Assembly: GCF_003612125.1 (NCBI RefSeq)
Contig: NZ_RAWI01000011.1
Coordinates: 1 to 58,759, forward strand
Source of the DNA: Corallococcus praedator
GTDB taxonomy: Bacteria; Myxococcota; Myxococcia; Myxococcales; Myxococcaceae
DNA: 58,759 nucleotides
Reading direction: 5' to 3'
The notes beneath the pieces are model-generated. The model made no database searches. It was not told the origin of the DNA and was given only the letters and a program-made list of their open reading frames with translations. This document shows, piece after piece, positions 27,478 through 35,933 of this stretch. Within the stretch, counting starts at the first letter, position 1. Each line of letters begins with the position of its first letter. The translations under genes were made by a program, and so were the position numbers.

Positions 27478-28334
27478 GAGTGGGCCGCCTCACGCGCCAG
27501 GATGGCGGGTTCGAACTGGGGGGCTTCGTACCAGGGCGTCTGGAGGAACGAGAGCACTTCCCGCACGTACTCCTCCGGGGCCTCCAGGTGGGGTGCATGC
27601 GCGCTGCCCGCGAAGGCATGGCGCCACACCACCGGCAGCTCCGCCGCCATGCGCCGCGCCAGGTTCGTGAACTTCGCGTCCTGATCTCCGGTGAGCAGCA
27701 GCGTGGGCAGCCGCTGACGGTGCAGCGACGGCCAGTAGTCCGGCTGCACGCCCAGACCCAGGCACTCCAGCGCCCCGGCCAGGCCTTCCGTCGTGCACGC
27801 CTTGCGGCGCTCCCGCAGCGCGTCCTGCTGCGGCGCGGGCAGGCGGCGCAGCCCGTCGAAGAGCGGCAACGCTTCCCACCGCTCCACGAAGGCGTCCACG
27901 CCCTTGGTCCGGATGAAGCCCGCGAGCTTCGCGTCCGCTTCTCGCCGCTCGGACCGCTCCTGACGGCGGTGCAGGCCCGGCGAGCCGCTTTCCATGATCA
28001 ACCGACCGAAGCGCTCCGGCGCCTGCACCGACGCGGCCAGCGCCAGCCGCGCGCCCTGCGAATAACCGAGCAGGTCCACCGACTCCGCGGCTCCGCCCAA
28101 TTCGCGCGCCAGTTGGACCACCGCGTCCACCGTCTCCAGGAAGCCGTCGCGCCCCGTCTTGTCGGGCAGCGGCGTGCGTCCGTGGCCGGGCAGATCCACC
28201 GTCACCACGCGCACGGAGCGACCGATGAGCGGGCGCAGGTGATCGAACGAGGCGCCGCTGCCGGTGAACCCGTGCAGCGCCAGCAGCGTGTGGGGACCTT
28301 CGCCCCAGGTGTCATACGCAAGCTTCACACCCAT
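27474..28334 (-). CDS. menH: 2-Succinyl-6-hydroxy-2,4-cyclohexadiene-1-carboxylate synthase
   Basis: MenH eliminates pyruvate from SEPHCHC. The 286-residue alpha/beta-hydrolase has the nucleophile elbow GYSQGARLALA (Ser), the oxyanion HGFTGSGASF region, an acid in LLTGDQDAKF and the histidine in GSAHAPHLEAPEEY. The ATG at 28332-28334 starts the family sequence MGVKLAYDTWGEG and overlaps the menD 3' end by 10 bases; a much longer open frame upstream is the antisense/shifted shadow of menD. Neighbours fix the specificity within a broad fold family. Confidence 0.9.
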   Translation of the reverse strand: MGVKLAYDTWGEGPHTLLALHGFTGSGASFDHLRPLIGRSVRVVTVDLPGHGRTPLPDKTGRDGFLETVDAVVQLARELGGAAESVDLLGYSQGARLALAASVQAPERFGRLIMESGSPGLHRRQERSERREADAKLAGFIRTKGVDAFVERWEALPLFDGLRRLPAPQQDALRERRKACTTEGLAGALECLGLGVQPDYWPSLHRQRLPTLLLTGDQDAKFTNLARRMAAELPVVWRHAFAGSAHAPHLEAPEEYVREVLSFLQTPWYEAPQFEPAILAREAAHS

Positions 28335-30094
28335 GGTCCTTCTCCCAGTGCGGTGGCCATCCGCGCGAAGAGGTTTCGATGCTCGTCCACGTTGGTGGCC
28401 CGGTCGACCTGGACCTCCACCAGGTGGAAGCCCCCCTCCAGCCCCGTGCGCACCGCCGTGCGCAGGGCCGAGGGCGTCGTGGGGCGATGGAACCGGGCCC
28501 CGGCGAGCGCCGCCGCGTGCGACAGGTCCACGCCGTGCGGCGTTCCGAAGAGCGCCTCGAATTCGTCCGGCTTCGCCGTCCGGGCCAGCGGCAGGAACGA
28601 GAAGATGCCGCCCCCGTCGTTGTTCACCACGACGATGGTCAGCGACACCCGCGCCCGCGCCGCCGTCACCAGCCCGCCCACGTCGTGCAGCAGCGCCAGG
28701 TCGCCGGACAACAACACCGCGGGCCGTCCCGCCGCCGCGGCCACGCCCGCCGCGCTGGACACGATGCCGTCGATGCCATTGGCGCCGCGGTTCGCCAGCA
28801 CGCGCAGCGGCACCCCGCCCCCTTGCGCGAAGGCGTCCACCGCGCGGATGGGCATGCTGCTGGACACGAAGAAGAGCGCTCCGGCCGGCAGCGCCGCCAC
28901 CACCTCGCGCGCCAGCCGGGGCTCGGTCAGCACGTCGGGGCGCTCCGCGAGCGCGCTCTCCAGCGCGCGACGGGCCACGTGTTCGGCGGCCATGAAGCCC
29001 TGGGCCCAGCGGCCGGCGCCCCGCGACAGGCCTTCCGTCAGCGCGCGACACGCGAGCACCGCGGAGCCCTCCACCACCACCGAGGCCCGGTGCGGCGGAT
29101 CATACAGCGCGCCCTCGTCACTGAAGACGATGAGCTCCGCGCTGGAGCCATCCATCCACTGCTGCGGGGACTTGGGCGTCAGCCCGCCGCCGAAGCGGAG
29201 GATCAGCTCCGGGGCATGCACCCGCGTGAAGGGCTCGTGCCGCAGGAGCGCGTCGTAGAGCGACACCGTCAGGGGGCCGCCGCCATAGCGCGCCTGGGAC
29301 GCCGCCTCCGCCAGCACCGGGTAGCCGGTCGCGAGACTCAGCGCGGTGATGGCCTCCGCGAAGCCGTCGTCCTCGTCGCGCGGGCCGCAGATGATCACCC
29401 CCCGCTCGGTGGCGGCGATGCGCGCGCGCACGGCGTCCAGCCCCGAAGCCTCCGGCATCCGCGACGGCGGCAGGATGCGGGTGAGCGGCGCGTCCGGACG
29501 CCCCTGCCTCGCGAGCGCCGTCAGGTGCTCCGCGCCGAAGTCCTGGGCGACGGGCGCCAGGGGCTCGCGGAACGGGACGTTGAGCTGCACGGCGCCCCGG
29601 GGCGCGCGGCAGGCGGTGTTCACCGCGCGGGCGGCCGTGGCGCGCAGGTGCGCGATGGCGCCGCTGTGCGACTCGGGCAGGCCCACGTCCGCGAACATCC
29701 GCGCGAACTCGCCGTAGAACCGCGCCTGCGGCACCGTCTGCGGCGCGCCCCAGCCCTGCAGCTCCAGCGGCCGGTCCGCGGTCAGCACCACCAGCGGCAC
29801 CTGGGCCATGGCCGCCTCGATGACGGCCGGATAGAGGTGCGCGCCCGCCGAACCGCTCGTCGCCACCACCACCACCGGCTGCCGCGAGTGCTTCGCCATG
29901 CCCAGCGCGAAGAACCCCGCGCTGCGCTCGTCGATGACCGACCAGGTGCGCAGGCCCGGCGTGTGCGCGCACGCGAGCGCCAGCGCCGACGAGCGCGACC
30001 CCGGACACACCACCGCGTGCCGGACCCCGCCACGCACCAGCTCTTCCAACAGGGCGCGCGCCCACAGCACGTTGAGGTTAGCGTCGGACGACAT
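28325..30094 (-). CDS. menD: SEPHCHC synthase (2-oxoglutarate decarboxylase)
   Basis: MenD condenses isochorismate with 2-oxoglutarate-derived succinic semialdehyde using thiamine diphosphate. The 589-residue protein has the family start (WARALLEELVRGGVRHAVVCPGSRSSALA), the DERSAGFFALGMAK segment with the ThDP-activating glutamate, VVLTADRPLELQGWGAPQT, and the ThDP motif running from LLSGDLALLHDVGG to VVVNNDGGGIF. It overlaps menF by 17 bases upstream and menH by 10 downstream. Confidence 0.96.
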   Translation of the reverse strand: MSSDANLNVLWARALLEELVRGGVRHAVVCPGSRSSALALACAHTPGLRTWSVIDERSAGFFALGMAKHSRQPVVVVATSGSAGAHLYPAVIEAAMAQVPLVVLTADRPLELQGWGAPQTVPQARFYGEFARMFADVGLPESHSGAIAHLRATAARAVNTACRAPRGAVQLNVPFREPLAPVAQDFGAEHLTALARQGRPDAPLTRILPPSRMPEASGLDAVRARIAATERGVIICGPRDEDDGFAEAITALSLATGYPVLAEAASQARYGGGPLTVSLYDALLRHEPFTRVHAPELILRFGGGLTPKSPQQWMDGSSAELIVFSDEGALYDPPHRASVVVEGSAVLACRALTEGLSRGAGRWAQGFMAAEHVARRALESALAERPDVLTEPRLAREVVAALPAGALFFVSSSMPIRAVDAFAQGGGVPLRVLANRGANGIDGIVSSAAGVAAAAGRPAVLLSGDLALLHDVGGLVTAARARVSLTIVVVNNDGGGIFSFLPLARTAKPDEFEALFGTPHGVDLSHAAALAGARFHRPTTPSALRTAVRTGLEGGFHLVEVQVDRATNVDEHRNLFARMATALGEGPWV

Positions 30095-31388
30095 CGCCGC
30101 CCCCGAGCGCGCGCAGCATGGCCAGACTCTTCATCTCGGTCTCCCGCCACTCGGACTCCGCGCTGGAGCCCGCGACGACGCCCGCGCCCACGAAGAGCCG
30201 GGCATGCGCGCCGCGGACCAGCGCCGAGCGCAACGCCACCACCAGATGCGCACGCCCCGGTCCCACCCAGCCTACCGGCCCCGCGTACCAACCCCTGTCC
30301 AGCGCCTCGTGCTCCACCAGGAAGGACAGCGCGAGTTCCCTCGGCGCGCCACCCACCGCCGGTGTGGGATGCAGCGCGGTGACGACCTGCGCGGTGTCCA
30401 CGCCCTCGCCCAGCCTCGCGCGGATGCCCGTGCGCAGGTGCATTACGTTCTTCAGCGCGAGCACCGACGGCTGCGCGTCCGCGGACACGCTCGCCGCCAC
30501 CGGCTGGAGCGCCTGGAGGATGTAGCGCACCACCGCCGCGTGCTCTCGCTGGTCCTTGTCGCTGGCATCCAGCGCCACCTCCGCGCCCGGTGCCGCCGAA
30601 CCCGCGAGCGCCTCCGTCTCCAGCACGCGCCCGTCCACCCGGCACAGCGTCTCCGGCGTCGCGCCCAGGAAGCCCGTCCCGTCCGGCGCGCGGAAGAGGA
30701 ACGTGGCGCAGCGCGGATTCTGCTCACGCAGGCGCGCCAGCACGTCCACCACGTCGAACGGCTCCGGCCCTTCCGCATCCATCGCCCGCGCCAGCACGAC
30801 CTTGTGCAGGGGGCCCGTGCTGATGGCCTCCACCGCCCGGTCCACCAGCGCCTCGAAGTCCCGCCGCGACGACGACGTGCGCAGCGCCACCGGCGCGCCC
30901 TGCGCGTGGCGATAGCCTTCCGGGAAGGACGCCCGCACGCGCTCCAGCCGCGAGCGCACCGTGTCCTCACCGCCCTGCGCTTCGGTGGCGAAGGCCGCGA
31001 CGTACAGCGCGTTGTCCTCGCGCCACACCAGCACCTCCGGCAGCGTCCAGCGCGCGAGCCCGTGCGAGCGCCAGGCGCCGTCCACCTGCCCCGTGGGGCT
31101 GAAGCGCATGCCGCCGAACCAGGGCCCCGGCATGCGGGTGGGCACGGGCCCCAGCCACCGCACGCTGTCGTGCCCCAACGCGCCCAGCACCGAGGGAAGC
31201 TCCGTCGCCACGTGCGCCTCGCGCACTCCTGCCTCGCCCCAGCCCGCCGCCGCCTCGCGATCCACCGGCCGCTCCCAGTAGAGGGAGGGAACGCCCAGGC
31301 TTCCAGCCCCCGCGAGCGGATCCACTCCCGCCAGGAGCATCATCCCGGCGACCCAATGCGGGCCCTCAGCGGGACTGAGCGGCGTCAT
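30078..31388 (-). CDS. menF: Isochorismate synthase
   Basis: MenF isomerises chorismate to isochorismate, the first committed step of menaquinone synthesis. The 436-residue protein has the chorismate-binding-domain motifs HKVVLARAM, FLGATPETLCRVDG, ETEALAGSA, the HPTPAVGG loop and WYAGPVGWVG. It could be mistaken for an anthranilate or salicylate synthase, but no partner is present and it starts the men operon. The ATG follows AGGAG at 8 bases. It is divergent from aroF across a 119-base gap. Confidence 0.93.
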   Translation of the reverse strand: MTPLSPAEGPHWVAGMMLLAGVDPLAGAGSLGVPSLYWERPVDREAAAGWGEAGVREAHVATELPSVLGALGHDSVRWLGPVPTRMPGPWFGGMRFSPTGQVDGAWRSHGLARWTLPEVLVWREDNALYVAAFATEAQGGEDTVRSRLERVRASFPEGYRHAQGAPVALRTSSSRRDFEALVDRAVEAISTGPLHKVVLARAMDAEGPEPFDVVDVLARLREQNPRCATFLFRAPDGTGFLGATPETLCRVDGRVLETEALAGSAAPGAEVALDASDKDQREHAAVVRYILQALQPVAASVSADAQPSVLALKNVMHLRTGIRARLGEGVDTAQVVTALHPTPAVGGAPRELALSFLVEHEALDRGWYAGPVGWVGPGRAHLVVALRSALVRGAHARLFVGAGVVAGSSAESEWRETEMKSLAMLRALGGGDVVRR

Positions 31389-31428
31389 CAGCAGTTCTCC
31401 TAGTGGCTCCGCGAGCCATCACCTTCGA

Positions 31429-31456
31429 TTGTCTTCTAAGCGATCTCGGCTATACA
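31429..31456 (+). promoter_or_regulatory. Candidate promoter of the aroF-aroA operon
   Basis: TTGTCT (31429-31434) and TATACA (31451-31456) are separated by 16 bases; each matches the sigma-70 consensus at 4 of 6 positions. Transcription would begin near 31463, just before a perfect inverted repeat. The symmetric TATA core could also serve the leftward menF promoter. Confidence 0.5.
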
Positions 31457-31464
31457 TGCACCAA

Positions 31465-31499
31465 GGAGTTCAAAACCGCTTGAACTCCGCCGACCGGAG
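31465..31499 (+). promoter_or_regulatory. Perfect inverted repeat and alternative hairpin in the aro leader
   Basis: GGAGTTCAA (31465-31473) and TTGAACTCC (31480-31488) form a perfect 9-bp stem with a 6-base loop at the expected 5' end of the aro mRNA. The last bases of this stem also begin CTCCG (31485-31489), which can pair with CGGAG (31495-31499) and so cover the GGAGGAG Shine-Dalgarno of aroF. The two hairpins share bases and exclude each other. Alternatively the repeat is a DNA operator. Confidence 0.5.
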
Positions 31500-31507
31500 G
31501 AGCCGCC

Positions 31508-32404
31508 GTGGGAGGCCAGCAACCAGACGACCCAGCCGCGCGGCGTGAGCCGGGCGCACACCGCGTCCTTCGCGCAGCGCGTCCCGAGGGCAGCCGGGTC
31601 CAGGTGGGCGGCGTGGAGGTGGGCGGCCCGGGCTTCGTGGTGATGGCGGGGCCGTGCGCGGTGGAAGGCACGGAGCAGCTGGAGCTGACGGCCAGGGCGG
31701 TGGCCCACGCGGGCGCCCACCTGCTGCGCGGCGGCGTGTTCAAGCCCCGCACCAGCCCCTACGCGTTCCAGGGCATGGGCGAGCCGGGGCTCAAGCTGCT
31801 GGTTGACGCAGGCCGCCGTCACGGGCTGCCCATCATCAGCGAGGTGATGGAGACCGAGCAGCTGCCGCTGATGGCGGAGCACACGGACATCCTGCAGGTG
31901 GGCGCGCGCAACATGCAGAACTTCGGGCTGTTGCGCGCGCTGGGCCGGCTGCGCAAGCCGGTGCTGCTCAAGCGCGGGCTGTCCGCCACGGTGCAGGAGT
32001 GGCTCAACGCCGCCGAGTACATCCTCGCGGGCGGCAACGAGCAGGTCATCCTGTGCGAGCGCGGCATCCGCACCTTCGAGACCGCGATGCGCAACACGCT
32101 GGACCTGGCCGCGGTGGCGTGGGCGAAGGAGAAGTCGCACCTGCCCGTCATCGTGGATCCGTCGCATGCGACGGGCCTGCCGTCGCTCATCACGCCCATG
32201 TCGCTGGCGGCGGCGGCGGCGGGCGCGGATGGACTGTTGATTGAAGTCCACGCGAAGCCGGAGCAGGCGTTATGTGACGGGCAGCAGGCGATGTCGCCCG
32301 AGGATTTCGCTTCGTTGATGCGACGGCTGCCCGGCGTGCTCGCCGCGGTGGACCGTCACCTTTGGACGCCGGAAGGTCCGGCACAGATTGCAGGGGCGCG
32401 ATGA
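31508..32404 (+). CDS. aroF: 3-Deoxy-7-phosphoheptulonate synthase (AroA-I-beta type)
   Basis: DAHP synthase condenses phosphoenolpyruvate and erythrose 4-phosphate, the entry step of the shikimate pathway. The 298-residue protein is of the KdsA-like beta subtype: VMAGPCAVEGTEQL, HLLRGGVFKPRTSPYAFQG, ILQVGARNMQNF, VLLKRGLSATVQEW, ILCERGIRTFE and VIVDPSHATGLPSL. It lacks a fused regulatory or chorismate-mutase domain, so any feedback control must come from elsewhere. The GTG start follows GGAGGAG at 5 bases. It overlaps menG by 4 bases. Confidence 0.94.
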   Translation: MGGQQPDDPAARREPGAHRVLRAARPEGSRVQVGGVEVGGPGFVVMAGPCAVEGTEQLELTARAVAHAGAHLLRGGVFKPRTSPYAFQGMGEPGLKLLVDAGRRHGLPIISEVMETEQLPLMAEHTDILQVGARNMQNFGLLRALGRLRKPVLLKRGLSATVQEWLNAAEYILAGGNEQVILCERGIRTFETAMRNTLDLAAVAWAKEKSHLPVIVDPSHATGLPSLITPMSLAAAAAGADGLLIEVHAKPEQALCDGQQAMSPEDFASLMRRLPGVLAAVDRHLWTPEGPAQIAGAR

Positions 32405-33090
32405 GCACCGAAGTCCGTCAGATGTTCTCCTCCATCGCCACGCGCTACGACGTGACGAACGAAGTCCTCTCCTTCGGCGTGCACCGGCTGTGGCGGCGCA
32501 CGGCGGTGAAGCTGAGCCAGGCGAAGGAAGGCAGCCAGGTGCTCGACTGCGCCACCGGCACGGGTGACCTGGCGCTGGCGTTCAAGCGCAAGGTGGGCCC
32601 CACCGGCCGCGTGGTGGGCACGGACTTCTGCCCGGAGATGCTGGAGAGCGCGCCCGCCAAGGCGGCCAAGGCTGGCCTGGAGGTGGAGTTCCAGGTGCAG
32701 GACGCGATGGCGCTCACCCTGCCGGACAACACCTTCGACGTGGCGTCCATCTCCTTTGGCATCCGCAACGTGGATGATCCGGTGAAGTGCCTGCAGGAGA
32801 TGGCGCGCGTGGTGCGCCCGGGTGGCCGCGTGGTGGTGCTGGAGTTCGGCCAGCCCACCGGCGCCTACGGCGCGCTGTTCCGCTTCTACAGCAAGACCAT
32901 CATGCCGACGGTCGGCGGTCTGCTGACGGGCAACCGCGCCGCGTATGCGTACCTGCCTCGCACCGCCGCGGCCTTCCCCGCGGGCGAGCGCTTCCTCTCC
33001 CTGATGGACCAGGCCGGCGCCTATTCTGAGCGCGCCGCCCACCCCCTGCTGTTTGGAACCGCCTACGTCTATGTCGGAACCGTCCGCTGA
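32401..33090 (+). CDS. menG: Demethylmenaquinone methyltransferase
   Basis: MenG/UbiE methylates demethylmenaquinone in the last step of menaquinone synthesis. The 229-residue protein has the UbiE opening RQMFSSIATRYDVTNEVLSFG, motif I LDCATGTGDLALAF, ISFGIRNVDDPVKCLQEMARVVRPGG and VVLEFGQPTG. It begins at an ATGA overlap with the aroF stop and itself overlaps the aroK start by 20 bases. No ubiquinone genes are present, so MenG is the better name. Its position inside an aro operon, rather than with the divergent men genes, is notable. Confidence 0.93.
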   Translation: MSTEVRQMFSSIATRYDVTNEVLSFGVHRLWRRTAVKLSQAKEGSQVLDCATGTGDLALAFKRKVGPTGRVVGTDFCPEMLESAPAKAAKAGLEVEFQVQDAMALTLPDNTFDVASISFGIRNVDDPVKCLQEMARVVRPGGRVVVLEFGQPTGAYGALFRFYSKTIMPTVGGLLTGNRAAYAYLPRTAAAFPAGERFLSLMDQAGAYSERAAHPLLFGTAYVYVGTVR

Positions 33091-33670
33091 AAACCGACGC
33101 CACCTCGTCGCCCAGGTCGTCGCGTCGGTAGACCCCAGACTCCAGCAGGCGCTCCAGGGGGCCCTTTCGTCCCCGGGGCCCTGCCCCCGACCACGGGACA
33201 CCCAGACCGTGGTCATCGCCGGTCATCGCGCCGCCGGCAAGACGCGCCTCCTGCCGCTCGTCTCGAAGCTGCTCGGGCGCACCGGGTTGGATCTGGACTC
33301 GGAGCTGGAGCGCCGTCACGGGCGCGCGCTGCGGACCTGGGTCGCGGAATCCCCCTCCACCTTCCGCGCCGCCGAACGCGAGACCCTGGGCATCCTGCCC
33401 GGGGGCAGCGTGGTGTCCGTGGGCGGAGGCTTCCTGTCGCACCATCCGGACGCACTTCAGGGCCACTTCACGCTCGTCGTCCCGGTCACCTTCGACACCT
33501 ACCGCGAGCGGCTGACGGCGGACACCACCCGGCCTCGCCTGCGCGCGGATGTTTCGCTGGAGGAGGAGCTGCACTCGATGTTCCACGAGCGCGAATCCCT
33601 CCACGCCCGCGTTCCCACCATCTCCCTGGCGGACTTCCTCCGGGGCTGCCTTGCCCAGGAGTCCACGTGA
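33071..33670 (+). CDS. aroK: Shikimate kinase
   Basis: AroK phosphorylates shikimate at O3. The 199-residue protein has the P-loop AGHRAAGKTRL, the shikimate-binding LDLDSELERRHG and FRAAERE arginine, the VVSVGGGFL glycine triplet, and the lid arginine in TTRPRLR with ERESLHARVP after it. It carries about 50 extra N-terminal residues before the P-loop, absent from the usual 170-residue enzyme, and the partner positions in the final motif depart from R-x-P-x-Y. The ATG at 33071 lies inside the end of menG, and the stop overlaps the next start by 4 bases. Confidence 0.88.
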   Translation: MSEPSAENRRHLVAQVVASVDPRLQQALQGALSSPGPCPRPRDTQTVVIAGHRAAGKTRLLPLVSKLLGRTGLDLDSELERRHGRALRTWVAESPSTFRAAERETLGILPGGSVVSVGGGFLSHHPDALQGHFTLVVPVTFDTYRERLTADTTRPRLRADVSLEEELHSMFHERESLHARVPTISLADFLRGCLAQEST

Positions 33671-34917
33671 GGGCCACCCGGCGCGTCATCACCCTGCCCC
33701 CCACCCTCACTGGCGCGGAAGCCGTGGCCTTCGCGCGCGACGGTCTGCGCCGGGGCGCGGACGTGGTGGAGGTGCGGACCGACCTGCACGCCCCCGACGC
33801 CATCGACCCGGAGGCCCTGGCCGGCGTGATGCCGCTGCTGGTCTCCGAGCGCGGCAAGCCGCTCCCCACGGACTGGGTGAAGGCCGCGTGGCGCGTGGAC
33901 CGGGACGTGGAGCGCGCCAATGATCTGGATGCGCCTCCGGGCCGCCTGCTCGCGTCGCACCACGCGGAGGGGCCGCTGACGACGGCGGAGGCGCTGCGGC
34001 GCTGGTCCCGTCCGCTTCCGGCGGATGCGCTGGTGAAGCACGTGGAGCCCATGGACGTGCCCTCGGACCTGGAGGGGCTGCTGGAGACGCAGCGCCAGCT
34101 TTCGGCCCGGTTCGGCGCGGAACGCGTCACCGTGCTGGGCATGGGGCCGGTGGCGCTGCCGGCGCGCGCGGTGCTCTCTTCGCGCAACGGGCTGGAGTAC
34201 GTGGCGATGGGCGGGGCGTGGACGGCCGCGCCGGGCCAGCGCCTGCTGGACGACGTGGTGCGCGAGCACCGCAAGGCGAAGGGGACGGACACGCCGCGCC
34301 TGGGCATCCTGGGCACCGCGATTCCCCACTCGCGCTCGCCGCGGATCCACCGTCAGCCGTTTGATCGCATCGACCTGGCGGAGGGCGCGCCGGTGGAGGC
34401 GGTGGTGGATTCGCTGCTGCCGCACTACGCGGGCTTCGCCGTCACCAGCCCCTTCAAGATGCGGCTCGCGCGGCACACCGGTTCGTCGCTGGAGGCCATC
34501 AACACCCTGGTGCGCCGGGGCTCGCGGTGGGAGTCCTTCAACACCGACACCGAGGGCGCCCGCGCGGTGCTCGAGCGCCTGGGTTCGACGTCGGTGTCGG
34601 TGCTGGGCGACGGTGGGTCCACGCAGGCCCTGCGACTGGTGGCGACAGAACAGGGTCTTGCCCTGCGGGTCGTGCGCCGCGCCGAGGTCCTGGCCCCGCT
34701 GACCGGGGACTGGGTGTGGACGTGGCCAGACCGGGTGGCCCCGCCCGAAACCCTGCGATTCGAGGGGGCGCGAGTGGCGGTGATCGCATACGGTGCGCCC
34801 GGCCGGCGCGTCGCCGCGGAGATTGTTAGCCGCGGGGGCACCCCTCTCCTGCTCGGTGCGGCGTGGTTCGTCGCCCAGGCCCGGCGGCAGCGACAACTCT
34901 GGGAAACGGCGACATGA
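33667..34917 (+). CDS. aroDE: Fused type I 3-dehydroquinate dehydratase and shikimate dehydrogenase
   Basis: Residues 1-200 form a type I dehydroquinase: VVEVRTD (E35, R37), ASHH (98-99), the Schiff-base lysine in ALVKHVEP (K124), LGMGPVALPARA and AAPGQ (187-191). Residues 211-416 form a shikimate dehydrogenase: IPHSRSPRIH, VTSPFK with catalytic K264, SSLEAINTLVR, NTDTEGA with D294, an NADP-loop-like LGDGGSTQA and a final AAWFVAQARRQ. The second domain is about 205 residues, well short of the usual 270, with deletions around the substrate lid and in the nucleotide-binding half. The GTG start and the stop each overlap neighbours by 4 bases. Confidence 0.85.
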   Translation: MRATRRVITLPPTLTGAEAVAFARDGLRRGADVVEVRTDLHAPDAIDPEALAGVMPLLVSERGKPLPTDWVKAAWRVDRDVERANDLDAPPGRLLASHHAEGPLTTAEALRRWSRPLPADALVKHVEPMDVPSDLEGLLETQRQLSARFGAERVTVLGMGPVALPARAVLSSRNGLEYVAMGGAWTAAPGQRLLDDVVREHRKAKGTDTPRLGILGTAIPHSRSPRIHRQPFDRIDLAEGAPVEAVVDSLLPHYAGFAVTSPFKMRLARHTGSSLEAINTLVRRGSRWESFNTDTEGARAVLERLGSTSVSVLGDGGSTQALRLVATEQGLALRVVRRAEVLAPLTGDWVWTWPDRVAPPETLRFEGARVAVIAYGAPGRRVAAEIVSRGGTPLLLGAAWFVAQARRQRQLWETAT

Positions 34918-35933
34918 ATACTTTTGGCACCCTCTTCCGGCTGACGACCTTCGGCGAAAGCCACGGCCCCGCGCTGGGCTCCGTCCTGGACGGCTGTCCC
35001 GCGGGCGTCCCGCTCACGCGCGACCTGCTCCAGGCGGCGCTGGACCGCCGGCGTCCCGGGCAGTCCGCGCTCGTCACCGCGCGCAACGAGCCGGACAGCG
35101 TGGAGATCCTCTCCGGCGTCTTCGAGGACAAGACGCTGGGCACGCCCATCGCGGCCATCGTGCGCAACACGAACCAGCGCTCGCAGGACTACAACCAGCT
35201 GGCGGCCGTGGACCGGCCCGGCCACGCGGACGCCGTCTGGCGCGAGCGCTACAAGCACCGCGACCACCGGGGCGGCGGCCGCACCAGCGGGCGCGAGACG
35301 CTCTGCCGCGTCATCGGCGGCACCATCGCGGAGGCGTACCTCGCCCGCGACCTGCCCACGCTGAGCACCGTCGCCTACGTGTCGCAGGTGGGTGAGCTGG
35401 TCGCCTCCGTCCCGGCGCCGGGCCTCACGCGCGCGCTCGTGGACGCGCACCCCACGCGCTGCCCGGACGTCACCCTGCGCGACGAGATGTCACGACAGAT
35501 CCTCGCCGCGAAGGAGGCCGGGGACAGCCTGGGCGGCGCCATCGACGTGCGCGTGGAGGGCCTGCCCGTCGGTCTGGGCGAGCCCATCTTCGGCAAGCTG
35601 AAGGCGCTCATCGCGCAGGCGCTGGGCAGCATCGGCGCCGTCACCGGCGTCGTCTGGGGCCCGCCGGATCTGCTCCAGCGCATCGGGCAGCCCGGCAGCC
35701 AGTTCCACTCCGTGAAGGACGCGTACGGCGGCATCCAGGGTGGCCTCGCCAACGGCGAGCCCATGCAGGTGCGCGCCTTCTTCAAGCCCCCCGCGACGCT
35801 CGCGGATCACGCCAAGGGCGGCCGACACGACCCGTGCATCATGCCCCGCGCCGTCCCGGTGCTGGAAGCCATGGTGTCGCTCGTCATCGCCGACCTCGTC
35901 CTGCAACTCAACGCCCGGCCCCACTCCGCATGA
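34914..35933 (+). CDS. aroC: Chorismate synthase
   Basis: AroC makes chorismate from EPSP in an FMN-dependent trans-elimination. The 339-residue protein has the family start (NTFGTLFRLTTFGESHGPALG), GCPAGVPL, the RPGHADAVWRERYKHRDHRGGGRTS stretch split over 35213-35287, and the C-terminal HDPCIMPRAVPVLEAM. The ATG overlaps the aroDE stop by 4 bases. Confidence 0.96.
   Translation: MNTFGTLFRLTTFGESHGPALGSVLDGCPAGVPLTRDLLQAALDRRRPGQSALVTARNEPDSVEILSGVFEDKTLGTPIAAIVRNTNQRSQDYNQLAAVDRPGHADAVWRERYKHRDHRGGGRTSGRETLCRVIGGTIAEAYLARDLPTLSTVAYVSQVGELVASVPAPGLTRALVDAHPTRCPDVTLRDEMSRQILAAKEAGDSLGGAIDVRVEGLPVGLGEPIFGKLKALIAQALGSIGAVTGVVWGPPDLLQRIGQPGSQFHSVKDAYGGIQGGLANGEPMQVRAFFKPPATLADHAKGGRHDPCIMPRAVPVLEAMVSLVIADLVLQLNARPHSA

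Noticed and set aside
28335-29051. N-terminal extension of menH by about 240 residues
   Set aside because: It lies out of frame within menD and has the composition of a shadow frame.
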